Assembly (NCBI RefSeq): GCF_009847015.1
Contig: NZ_WVEM01000001.1
Coordinates: 124,001 to 188,000, forward strand
Source of the DNA: Sunxiuqinia indica
Lineage (GTDB): Bacteria; Bacteroidota; Bacteroidia; Bacteroidales; Prolixibacteraceae
Direction: 5' to 3'
Length of the DNA stretch: 64,000 nt
In this document: in pieces, positions 51,962 to 59,588 of the stretch
Position numbering within the stretch: the first letter of the stretch is position 1
Layout of the letters: each line of letters opens with the position of its first letter
Notes under the pieces: generated by a model
What the model was told of the DNA's origin: nothing
The model's input: only the letters and a program-made list of their open reading frames with translations
Database searches by the model: none
Position numbers and translations under genes: made by a program

Positions 51962-53203
51962 ATGAGGAAAATACTTGTCATTCAAATGGCGCTGTTGCTT
52001 AGTTTGGTTGTGAATGCCCAGATCTACCAATTCCGCGGGCCAACCCGGGATGGTAAATTCCCCGAAAATTCGCTACTCAAAGAGTGGCCGGAAACTGGAC
52101 CCGAGCTATTGCTCGAATTTGAGGGCATTGGGAAAGGGTTTTCTTCGGTCATTTCTAATGGGGACTACATTTATGTCTCGGGTATGATTGATACGCTGGA
52201 CTACCTGACGTGTATCGATTTTGAAGGCAATCAGAAATGGCAGGTAGCCTATGGCGAATCCTGGAAAAAGTCATTCTCTGACACTAGAAGTACACCAACC
52301 AATGAAGACGATCGTATTTATGTTATCAGTGGTGTTGGAGAGCTGGTTTGTCTGGATGCAGAAACGGGTGAAATCAACTGGAAAGTAAATGTTGATCGCG
52401 ACTACCATGCCGAATGGCACATTTGGGGCGTTGCTGAATCTCCCCTGATTGTTGATGATAAAGTGATTTGTATGCCGGGAGGAAACGAAACTTCGGTCGT
52501 TGCTTTTGATAAGATGACCGGAGAGGAAGTCTGGAAAACAGAGAGTGTTGGTGGACAACGTGCTTATGCTTCAGCAACAACGATCGATTACAACGGACAA
52601 CGATACGTGCTGGCTGTTACCGCTACTCATCTCATTGCCCTCGATCCGTCAAATGGTGAAGTGAAAATGACGTATAAATACTACGAGCATGATAAATGGT
52701 CGGATCAACCAGGTTTGATTTGGACGAACATCCCTTTAGTTAAAGGCGACGAGATATTCCTGTCAATGGGATATGATTATCCAGCTAAAATGTTGAGGGT
52801 AAATGCGGATTTCTCAGCTTTTGAAGAAGTTTATACCGATACGATTTTTGATAATCATCACCACGGGATGATTGAACTGGATGGTTACATTTACGGATCG
52901 AATTGGGAAAATAACCGAAAGGGGAATTGGTTGTGCAAAAATTGGAAAACGGGTGACATCGTATATGATACTTCCTGGAATACGAAAGGTAGCATGATAT
53001 ATTCTGATGGCCTGCTTTATATTTATGAAGAACAGCGGGGAAATGTTGCCTTGGTAGAACCTGCCCCATCTGGTTTTAAGGTTATCAGTTCCTTTCGAAT
53101 AGAGAAAGGAGCAGGTCCGCATTGGGCGCATCCCTTTATCAATAATGGTAAACTTTTTCTTCGGCATGGCGACGTGCTGATGGTATATAATATTAAAGCT
53201 TAA
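51962..53203 (+). CDS. Secreted PQQ-like beta-propeller protein 2
   Basis: This 413-residue protein has a signal peptide (ending VVNAQ) and a propeller beginning IYQFRGPTRDGKFPENSLLKEWPETGPELL, parallel to the first protein's RWRGENSEAKYPVPDLLAEWPAEGSEIL. Repeats include GELVCLDAETGEINWKVNV and VVAFDKMTGEEVWKTES. The end GAGPHWAHPFINNGKLFLRHGDVLMVYNI mirrors the first protein's end. It is a paralogue of it, 50 bases downstream. Its function is unknown. Confidence 0.8.
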   Translation: MRKILVIQMALLLSLVVNAQIYQFRGPTRDGKFPENSLLKEWPETGPELLLEFEGIGKGFSSVISNGDYIYVSGMIDTLDYLTCIDFEGNQKWQVAYGESWKKSFSDTRSTPTNEDDRIYVISGVGELVCLDAETGEINWKVNVDRDYHAEWHIWGVAESPLIVDDKVICMPGGNETSVVAFDKMTGEEVWKTESVGGQRAYASATTIDYNGQRYVLAVTATHLIALDPSNGEVKMTYKYYEHDKWSDQPGLIWTNIPLVKGDEIFLSMGYDYPAKMLRVNADFSAFEEVYTDTIFDNHHHGMIELDGYIYGSNWENNRKGNWLCKNWKTGDIVYDTSWNTKGSMIYSDGLLYIYEEQRGNVALVEPAPSGFKVISSFRIEKGAGPHWAHPFINNGKLFLRHGDVLMVYNIKA

Positions 53204-53205
53204 AG

Positions 53206-54627
53206 GTGAAGAGAATTCTTATCAATTCTTTGGTCGGATTAGTGGCAATAGTTGGATTGGGAGCTTTTGTCTTTTGGTTGTCGAAAAACCCGACTGATGA
53301 TTTTCAGGCTAGCTTGCCCGGAGCAGACAACCGCCAAGCCGGAAATTTGATCCAGGAGATTATCCGCATAGGAGAAAATTTTAACTTTTTTGGAAACGAT
53401 GCTCCTGATATGAACGGCACCTGGTCAAGATTTCGGGGAGAAAATTTTGATAATATTGTTTCGGAAGAACAAAATCTGAAAAACTCATGGTCTGCTGAAG
53501 AACCTGAAATTTTATGGTCTGTCGAACTGGGAGAGGGGCATGCAGGACCGGCCATTTATAAAGGTAAGGTCTACTTGCTTGATTACGACGAGGAAGCGCG
53601 GGAAGATGCGCTTCGTTGCTTTTCTCTGGCTGATGGTCAGGAAATCTGGCGCCGTTCCTACGGCGTACATGTTAAACGAAATCACGGAATGTCCCGAACC
53701 GTTCCAACAGTAACTGAAGATCATGTGGTCACAATTGGACCAAGATGTCACGTGATGTGCGTTGAGCGAGAGTCTGGTGATTTTTTATGGGGCCTCGACT
53801 TGGTGACGGAATACGGAACGGAGATTCCGCAATGGTACACCGCTCAGTGTCCGCTGGTTGACGGTGATAAAGTTATCCTGGCTCCGGGAGGAAGTACCAT
53901 CATGATGGCAGTTGATATTCATACCGGTGAAAAGCTGTGGGAATGTCCGAATACGATGCGTTGGAAAATGTCCCATTCTTCGATCGTTCCCATGAATTTT
54001 AATGGCCGGAAGATGTATGTGTACAGCGCTGATGGCGGCGTTTGTGGTATTGCTGCAGATGGCGAAGACGAAGGAACAGTTTTATGGCAATCCAATGCAT
54101 GGAACCATTCAGTAGTTGCTCCTTCTCCCGTTATTTTTGAAGATGGACGTATTTTCCTGACAGCTGGTTATGGAGCCGGTGGGATGATGATTCGGATCGT
54201 TCCTCAGGGCGACCGGTTCGAAGTCGAAGTGCTGGCCGAATATCAACCGAAGGAAGGGCTGGCTTGTGAGCAGCAAACGCCAATTGTTTGGCAGGGGCAT
54301 CTATTTGGTATCCTGCCCAAAGATGGCGGAGCCAACCGGAACCAGTTAGTCTGTGTCAGTCCTGACGATGTTCAGACGATGGTTTGGACTTCAGGTAAGG
54401 AAGCGCGCTTTGGATTGGGACCATATATCATTGCTGATGAGAAAATGTACATTCTGGATGACGATGGAACATTAACGATGATTAGGCCTGATACATCACG
54501 ATACATTCAACTGGCCAAGAAAAAGATTTTAGACGGACATGATGCTTGGGGGCCCCTGGCAATTGCGGATGGAAGGCTGTTGATGCGCGATTCAAAAACA
54601 ATGGTGTGTTTAGATATTAGTGAGTAA
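53206..54627 (+). CDS. Membrane-anchored PQQ-like beta-propeller protein 3
   Basis: This 473-residue protein starts with GTG two bases after the previous stop. It has an N-terminal membrane helix (ILINSLVGLVAIVGLGAFVFWL, about 4-25), a linker, and a propeller from about 70 (GTWSRFRGENFDNIVSEEQNL). Blade motifs include LRCFSLADGQEIWRRSY and MMAVDIHTGEKLWECPN. It contains several Cys (CHVMCVE, CPLVDGD, CGIAADG, CEQQTP) that could pair in the periplasm. No PQQ-ligand set is recognisable. Confidence 0.78.
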   Translation: MKRILINSLVGLVAIVGLGAFVFWLSKNPTDDFQASLPGADNRQAGNLIQEIIRIGENFNFFGNDAPDMNGTWSRFRGENFDNIVSEEQNLKNSWSAEEPEILWSVELGEGHAGPAIYKGKVYLLDYDEEAREDALRCFSLADGQEIWRRSYGVHVKRNHGMSRTVPTVTEDHVVTIGPRCHVMCVERESGDFLWGLDLVTEYGTEIPQWYTAQCPLVDGDKVILAPGGSTIMMAVDIHTGEKLWECPNTMRWKMSHSSIVPMNFNGRKMYVYSADGGVCGIAADGEDEGTVLWQSNAWNHSVVAPSPVIFEDGRIFLTAGYGAGGMMIRIVPQGDRFEVEVLAEYQPKEGLACEQQTPIVWQGHLFGILPKDGGANRNQLVCVSPDDVQTMVWTSGKEARFGLGPYIIADEKMYILDDDGTLTMIRPDTSRYIQLAKKKILDGHDAWGPLAIADGRLLMRDSKTMVCLDISE

Positions 54628-54662
54628 ATAAAATGCTGGTTAAAATTAGAATGATATAACAA

Positions 54663-55631
54663 ATGAAACACCGCAGGTTCATAAATACTATCCTGATGAT
54701 AATGGCAATTGGTATTGCCATTATCATTGTTCGTGATTTCGTTATCAATCGCGGTGGAAAGAATATCGATAATCCATATGCGTTCGACGTCAGTGAATAC
54801 ACAAAAGTTGATCCTTCTGAAATTATTTACAGGGAAGAGAAGGTGTTGCAATTAAAGGTTGATGAACCAAAAGGAATTGACTTTTACGGCGGTGATATTT
54901 ACGTTGTTGCGGATAGTAGCTTGCTTAAAATGAACGTTAACGGACAACTTCTTCAGGAAATTAAATTGGGCGATACCCCAACGGCAATCAATGTTAATGG
55001 ACAAATTTGGCTAGCCTTTAAAAACCAAATTGCCTGTTTGGATGAAAATGGCAAGGAATTGCAGCGCTGGCCCGATTTCGGCCCTCGCTCAGTCATTACT
55101 TCACTTGCTGTGTCGCCCGAATTTGTGTATGTGGCCGATGCAGGGAATCGGTTGGTTTATCAATATACATATGAAGGGAAATTGATTCGTGAGATTGGCG
55201 CTAAGGACGAGCAAAAAGCAGTTCCCGGTTTCATCATTCCCAGCCCTTACTTTGATATCGATTTAAATGAAGAAGGCTATTTATGGGCTGTTGACCCTGG
55301 TCGACATAGCTTGGAAAATTTCAATGCCGATGGTTCGTTGAGAACTTCCTGGACGATTTCTTCGGTGAAAACTGAAGGCTTTAGTGGTTGTTGTAATCCG
55401 GCGCACATGGCTATTATGGCCGAAGATAAATTTATAACCAGCGAAAAAGGAATTGTCCGGGTGAAAATCTACGATCAACATGGAGAATATATTGGTGTGG
55501 TGGCTGCACCAAACCAATTTAATGAGGTTTCGCATGCGCCGGATGTTTGTGTATCTGATGATGGGAAAGTGATTCTACTGGACTTTAGCAGGAAACAGGT
55601 GCGTATGTTTACACCAAAAGAAAACAACTGA
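54663..55631 (+). CDS. Membrane-anchored NHL-like six-bladed propeller protein
   Basis: This 322-residue protein has one N-terminal helix (FINTILMIMAIGIAIIIVRDFVI, about 5-27) and a periplasmic propeller of NHL/SMP-30-like blades: VDEPKGIDFYGGDIYVVAD (about 67-85), SLAVSPEFVYVADAGNRLVYQY and APDVCVSDDGKVILLDFSRKQVRMF. A GCCNP motif (about 254) is unusual. The stop overlaps the start of the tiny Cys-rich protein (TGATG). NHL propellers usually mediate protein contacts, so it may dock the ferredoxin proteins that follow. Confidence 0.75.
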   Translation: MKHRRFINTILMIMAIGIAIIIVRDFVINRGGKNIDNPYAFDVSEYTKVDPSEIIYREEKVLQLKVDEPKGIDFYGGDIYVVADSSLLKMNVNGQLLQEIKLGDTPTAINVNGQIWLAFKNQIACLDENGKELQRWPDFGPRSVITSLAVSPEFVYVADAGNRLVYQYTYEGKLIREIGAKDEQKAVPGFIIPSPYFDIDLNEEGYLWAVDPGRHSLENFNADGSLRTSWTISSVKTEGFSGCCNPAHMAIMAEDKFITSEKGIVRVKIYDQHGEYIGVVAAPNQFNEVSHAPDVCVSDDGKVILLDFSRKQVRMFTPKENN

Positions 55632-55825
55632 TGAAACGAAAAGAGTTTATACAAAAAAGCTTGCGGTTGGGCGTTCTTACCGGACTTGTTGGAGGATCGG
55701 TTTTTTTAATCAAGCGCAACAACATTGACTTTACTTGTTCGGTAGATGGTGTTTGTAAATCATGCTCGGTATACAGCGGGTGTGATTTGGATAAAGCAAA
55801 AGAAAGCAGAAAAGATGAGCGATAA
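55631..55825 (+). CDS. Tiny Tat-like Cys-rich protein
   Basis: This 64-residue protein begins MKRKEFIQKSLRLGVLTGLVGG, a Tat-like signal with KR in place of RR, very close in sequence to that of the next gene (SRREFIQKGMRM). The mature part holds four Cys spaced CX5CX2CX5C (FTCSVDGVCKSCSVYSGCDL), which could bind one [4Fe-4S] cluster. It is wedged between the NHL and ferredoxin genes with overlaps on both sides, so it is clearly a real part of the operon. I know no family for it. Confidence 0.75.
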   Translation: MKRKEFIQKSLRLGVLTGLVGGSVFLIKRNNIDFTCSVDGVCKSCSVYSGCDLDKAKESRKDER

Positions 55826-56411
55826 GAAAAAGGGAAAACAACCCAGCCGACGTGAATTCATCCAGAAAGGAATGCGAATGACTTTGGGAGCATCGCTGGC
55901 CGGGGTGGCTGGTTTTGCCGCATTGAAAGTTAGCGCTGACGATTATGTGTGGCAGCTCGATCCGTTTAAATGCGTGTACTGTGGTCGTTGTGCAGACTAT
56001 TGTGTGGTGACTCCATCGGCAGTGAAATGCGTGCATGCTTTCGATTTGTGCGGTTATTGTGATTTGTGTGGTGGTTACCTCAAACCCGATGCGAATGCCC
56101 GGTCAACAGCGGCGGAGAATCAGCTTTGCCCAACTGCTGCCATCCAGCGTAAATTTGTTGAGGATCCTTATTTTGAGTATCAGATTGATGAAGAATTGTG
56201 CATTGGCTGTGCCAAGTGCGTCGAAGGTTGTACATCATTCGGTAATGGATCGCTCCATTTGCAGGTGCGTCATGATCTGTGTGTGAATTGCAACGAATGT
56301 TCCATAGCCCGTGTTTGTCCGGCTGATGCTTTCGAGCGGGTGCCAGCCAGTAGCCCCTATAAAATCAAAGGTGACTTTGCAACTGGAAGTGATAAAAATA
56401 AGCCCGCCTAA
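55815..56411 (+). CDS. Tat-exported polyferredoxin, NapG/MauM-like
   Basis: This 198-residue protein starts at the ATG at 55815, inside the end of the previous gene, because a Tat signal (SRREFIQKGMRMTLGASLAGVAGF) follows directly. Cys clusters for about four [4Fe-4S] centres are visible: CVYCGRCADYC, CGYCDLCGGY with LCPTAAI, CIGCAKCVEGC, and CVNCNECSIARVCPADAF. This is the layout of NapG and MauM, periplasmic ferredoxins that work with NapH/MauN. The next gene is such a partner, 10 bases away. Confidence 0.85.
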   Translation: MSDKKKGKQPSRREFIQKGMRMTLGASLAGVAGFAALKVSADDYVWQLDPFKCVYCGRCADYCVVTPSAVKCVHAFDLCGYCDLCGGYLKPDANARSTAAENQLCPTAAIQRKFVEDPYFEYQIDEELCIGCAKCVEGCTSFGNGSLHLQVRHDLCVNCNECSIARVCPADAFERVPASSPYKIKGDFATGSDKNKPA

Positions 56412-56421
56412 ACGAAGAAAC

Positions 56422-57675
56422 ATGAACCGAATTTCTAAGATACTTTTCACTCTCTCAGCTTTCTTAATCAGCTTGCCGGTATGGGCGCAGCAGCGTTTCC
56501 CGAAACCGGAATTTGAAACGGGCTACACGCAGCCGTCAACGACACAGCCCTTGCCTAGGGCACTTTTTCTTGAATACCTGGATGTGTTTGTATTGGTTGC
56601 TGCCTTGGTCATCGCAACATGGTTTGTTGTTAAAAAACGATCAAGGCTCGGAGTGATGTGGACTTCCGTTTTTGCTTTGCTTTATTTTGGCTTTTTTCGC
56701 GAAGGGTGCATTTGTGCCATTGGAGCGATTCAAAATGTGACCTTGGCCATATTTGATCCGACCTATGTGCTGCCGTTTACGGCTCTGGCTTTTTTCGTTA
56801 TTCCGTTGGTGGTAACGCTTTTTTATGGAAGAACCTTTTGTGCTGGCGTTTGTCCGCTGGGTGCTATTCAGGATTTGGTCGCGTTTCGGCCGATAGAAAT
56901 TCCTAAATGGTTACAAAAAATATTGGGGATGATTCCCTATCTGTACTTAGGATTAGCCATATTATATGCTGCTACCCGGTCTGAGTTTCTGATTTGCCGC
57001 TATGATCCGTTTATCGGCATCTTCCGTTTCGATGCTGAATTTCAAATGTTGCTGCTTGGCGGATTATTTCTGCTTGTTGGAATTTTCATTGCCCGTCCCT
57101 ATTGCCGTTTTTTCTGTCCGTATGGCGTTTTGCTGGGATGGATGTCGACTTTCTCAAAAAAGCACATGACCATTACACCATCAAATTGCATTCAATGTAA
57201 GTTGTGTGCTAATTCGTGCCCCTATGGAGTGATTGAAGAACCGGTTGAAGAACAGGGAAGCCGCCGTTCAAATGTGCAAAGGCTGATGACCTACCTGTTT
57301 TTTATTCCTCTATGGATCGGAATCGGAGGATTAGCCGGATCAATGTTGCATGGGCCTTTATCCAAATTCAATACAAAAGTGTATTTGGCTGAGCAGTTGG
57401 TGGAAAACCCGGAGTTAAAGCAAGATCCTGACTATTTGGATGCCCGTGCGTTTGTGCAATCAGGGGAATCAATGGATGAGCTTGTAAAAGAAGCCCGCGA
57501 AATCAGAAGTCAATTTTACTGGGGGGGCTGGATTTTAGGAGGATTTATGGGGCTGGTAGTTGGACTAACATTGCTGAAATTAGCCTCGCATCGAAACCGT
57601 CATGATTACGAACCCGATAAAACCAATTGTTTAAGCTGTGGACGATGCATGGATTATTGTCCGGTGAAGAACTAA
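56422..57675 (+). CDS. Membrane polyferredoxin, NapH/MauN/NosR-C-like
   Basis: This 417-residue protein, from the ATG at 56422, has a signal-like N-terminus (LISLPVWAQQ), four to five membrane helices, two CxxxCP motifs at the membrane face (FCAGVCPLGAI, about 138-148; YCRFFCPYGVLL, about 230-241), a [4Fe-4S] motif (CIQCKLCANSCPYG), and a second at the extreme C-terminus (CLSCGRCMDYCPVKN). This is the NapH type of quinol-linked electron conduit. Unlike NapH it ends in a ferredoxin motif and has a periplasmic loop of about 60 residues before the last helix. It probably moves electrons between the quinone pool or cytoplasm and the Tat ferredoxin. Confidence 0.85.
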   Translation: MNRISKILFTLSAFLISLPVWAQQRFPKPEFETGYTQPSTTQPLPRALFLEYLDVFVLVAALVIATWFVVKKRSRLGVMWTSVFALLYFGFFREGCICAIGAIQNVTLAIFDPTYVLPFTALAFFVIPLVVTLFYGRTFCAGVCPLGAIQDLVAFRPIEIPKWLQKILGMIPYLYLGLAILYAATRSEFLICRYDPFIGIFRFDAEFQMLLLGGLFLLVGIFIARPYCRFFCPYGVLLGWMSTFSKKHMTITPSNCIQCKLCANSCPYGVIEEPVEEQGSRRSNVQRLMTYLFFIPLWIGIGGLAGSMLHGPLSKFNTKVYLAEQLVENPELKQDPDYLDARAFVQSGESMDELVKEAREIRSQFYWGGWILGGFMGLVVGLTLLKLASHRNRHDYEPDKTNCLSCGRCMDYCPVKN

Positions 57676-57679
57676 AACC

Positions 57680-59584
57680 ATGGAAAACAAAATGAATTGG
57701 ACGATAAAAGATAAAATGAACCTGGCGAAAGGCATTGCCTGGATTGCCGCTCTTTTTAGTTTGGTTGTGAGCGTAATGCTAATTGCTAATTACTTGCAAC
57801 TGAAGTCGGTTGATCCATTGGAAAGCCCTGCTTTGCAAGCGTTAGTAGAGCAATTGCATGATAACCCGAACGATGATGTGCTGAAGGAGAATATACGCGC
57901 GCTGGATTTGCTGATACGCAAAGCTTACTTTTCGAGCCAATGGCAGATTCGAACAGGTGCCTACCTGTTAATCTTTAGCGTGTTGGTTTTTGTGTTAGCT
58001 GTCCGGTATCAGAAATCGCTTCGGTCTGAACTGGAAGAGCTGGAGAGCATTGAAAAGGATGCTTTTCTTGATAAGCAGTTAGCTCGAAAATGGTTGGTTT
58101 ATTCTGGCTTGGGACTTTTCGTTCTGGCCCTGTTATCCGGCTTCCTGTCGGATGATCTGTTGAGTTCGTATGAACCGACGGGAGCTTTAGCCGAGAATCA
58201 GGCGGCATCTGGTGTCGAAGTCATCGATGTGCAACCTGTCGCAGTGGTTAACCAAACTGAAAAGGAAACGGGAGGCGAAGAAAAAGAGGTTGAAGCGGAC
58301 GCAGAAGATACCAACAATCAGGCTGCAGAACCTTCAGTGGACGCGAAAGCCACGACGGAAGACGCAGGCGCAAAGGGTGAAATGAAGGAAAAGCCTGTTT
58401 TAGCAACGGCAAAGGCTGCCATCCCGACTAAAGAACAATTTCGACAAAACTATCCATTTTTCCGCGGGCCAGACGGAGATGGTATCACCTATAAAACGAA
58501 TGTCCCTGAAAAGTTTGATGCCGCATCTGGCGAGAACGTGCTTTGGAAAGTTCAGGTGCCTAAACACGGGTACAATTCACCTATCGTTTGGGGTGATAAG
58601 TTATTTGTCAGTGGAGCTGACAAGGAGTCTCGAGAGGTGTATTGTTACAATACCGCAACCGGTCAATTGCTGTGGCAGACCAAAGCCGACCAAATACCAG
58701 GATCACCGGCTAAAACTCCGAATGTGACGGAAGATACCGGTTTAGCTGCTCCAACCCTGGCTACAAATGGAAATGCTGTTTTTGCCATTTTTGGAACAGG
58801 CGACCTGATAGCGCTGGACATGGAAGGCAAACGTCGTTGGGCAAAAAACCTGGGTGTGCCGGATAACCACTACGGTCATTCATCTTCGCTCATTATATAC
58901 AAAGACAAATTGATCGTTCAGTATGATACCAATCGGGGTTCCAAAGTGATGGCGTTAAGCACTGCTGACGGTTCTTCTCAATGGGAAACGGTTCGCGATG
59001 TCAATATCTCATGGGCTTCCCCGGTATTGGCTGAAGTAGATGGGAAAGATCAGCTGATTTTAAATGCAGAACCGTTGGTTGCCGGTTACGATCCGGAAAC
59101 CGGAAAAGAACTATGGACGGTGGAATGTATGATGGGAGAAGTTGGCCCGTCGGTAGGCTATTCAAATGGAATGGTCTATGCGGCCAATGAATATGCCACT
59201 CTGGCTGCGATCAAGGTGGGAGCCTCGGCTGAAATTGTTTGGGAAGACAGCGAATACTTGCCGGAAGTAGCCAGCCCGCTGGCTGTTGATGGCTTCCTGA
59301 TTATTGCCACAAGCTATGGGGTAGTAGCATGCTACGACGCGAAAGAAGGCACCAAATATTGGGAACAGGAATATGGAGATGGGATTTATGCGTCACCTGT
59401 TTATGCTGATGGAAAAGTGTACCTGATGGATATGGGAGGTAATCTGCATGTGTTTAAATTAGGAAAAGAATTCCAATTGGTTGCCGAGTCTTCTTTGGGT
59501 GAGAAATCAGTATGCCCACCGGTTTTTGCGCAAGGCAAAATGTTTTTACGCGGATTTGATCATTTGTATTGCATCGGAAAATAA
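57680..59584 (+). CDS. Membrane-anchored PQQ-like beta-propeller protein 4
   Basis: This 634-residue protein has two membrane helices (about 17-36 and 93-112) and a third hydrophobic stretch (about 137-155), then a low-complexity Glu/Ala-rich linker (about 175-250, KETGGEEKEVEADAEDT) and a propeller from about 262 (FFRGPDGDGITYKTNVPEKF) with repeats such as YCYNTATGQLLWQTKA and VAGYDPETGKELWTVE. The FRGPxGDG start is shared with the other propellers of the operon. It lies five bases after the polyferredoxin gene. The long linker would let the propeller reach far from the membrane. Confidence 0.78.
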   Translation: MENKMNWTIKDKMNLAKGIAWIAALFSLVVSVMLIANYLQLKSVDPLESPALQALVEQLHDNPNDDVLKENIRALDLLIRKAYFSSQWQIRTGAYLLIFSVLVFVLAVRYQKSLRSELEELESIEKDAFLDKQLARKWLVYSGLGLFVLALLSGFLSDDLLSSYEPTGALAENQAASGVEVIDVQPVAVVNQTEKETGGEEKEVEADAEDTNNQAAEPSVDAKATTEDAGAKGEMKEKPVLATAKAAIPTKEQFRQNYPFFRGPDGDGITYKTNVPEKFDAASGENVLWKVQVPKHGYNSPIVWGDKLFVSGADKESREVYCYNTATGQLLWQTKADQIPGSPAKTPNVTEDTGLAAPTLATNGNAVFAIFGTGDLIALDMEGKRRWAKNLGVPDNHYGHSSSLIIYKDKLIVQYDTNRGSKVMALSTADGSSQWETVRDVNISWASPVLAEVDGKDQLILNAEPLVAGYDPETGKELWTVECMMGEVGPSVGYSNGMVYAANEYATLAAIKVGASAEIVWEDSEYLPEVASPLAVDGFLIIATSYGVVACYDAKEGTKYWEQEYGDGIYASPVYADGKVYLMDMGGNLHVFKLGKEFQLVAESSLGEKSVCPPVFAQGKMFLRGFDHLYCIGK

Positions 59585-59588
59585 CGAA

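Noticed and set aside
55746-55814. Upstream extension of the Tat ferredoxin gene
   Set aside because: The frame is open further upstream, but the ATG at 55815 puts the twin-arginine motif at the correct distance from the N-terminus.
55815-57675. Periplasmic nitrate or nitrous-oxide reductase operon
   Set aside because: The ferredoxin pair is NapG/NapH-like, but no NapA, NapB, NosZ or NosL-type gene is present in the window.
50703-59584. True PQQ-dependent dehydrogenases
   Set aside because: The propellers have PQQ-type repeat sequences but I see no vicinal-Cys disulfide, Ca2+ ligands or catalytic Asp pattern of quinoprotein dehydrogenases.
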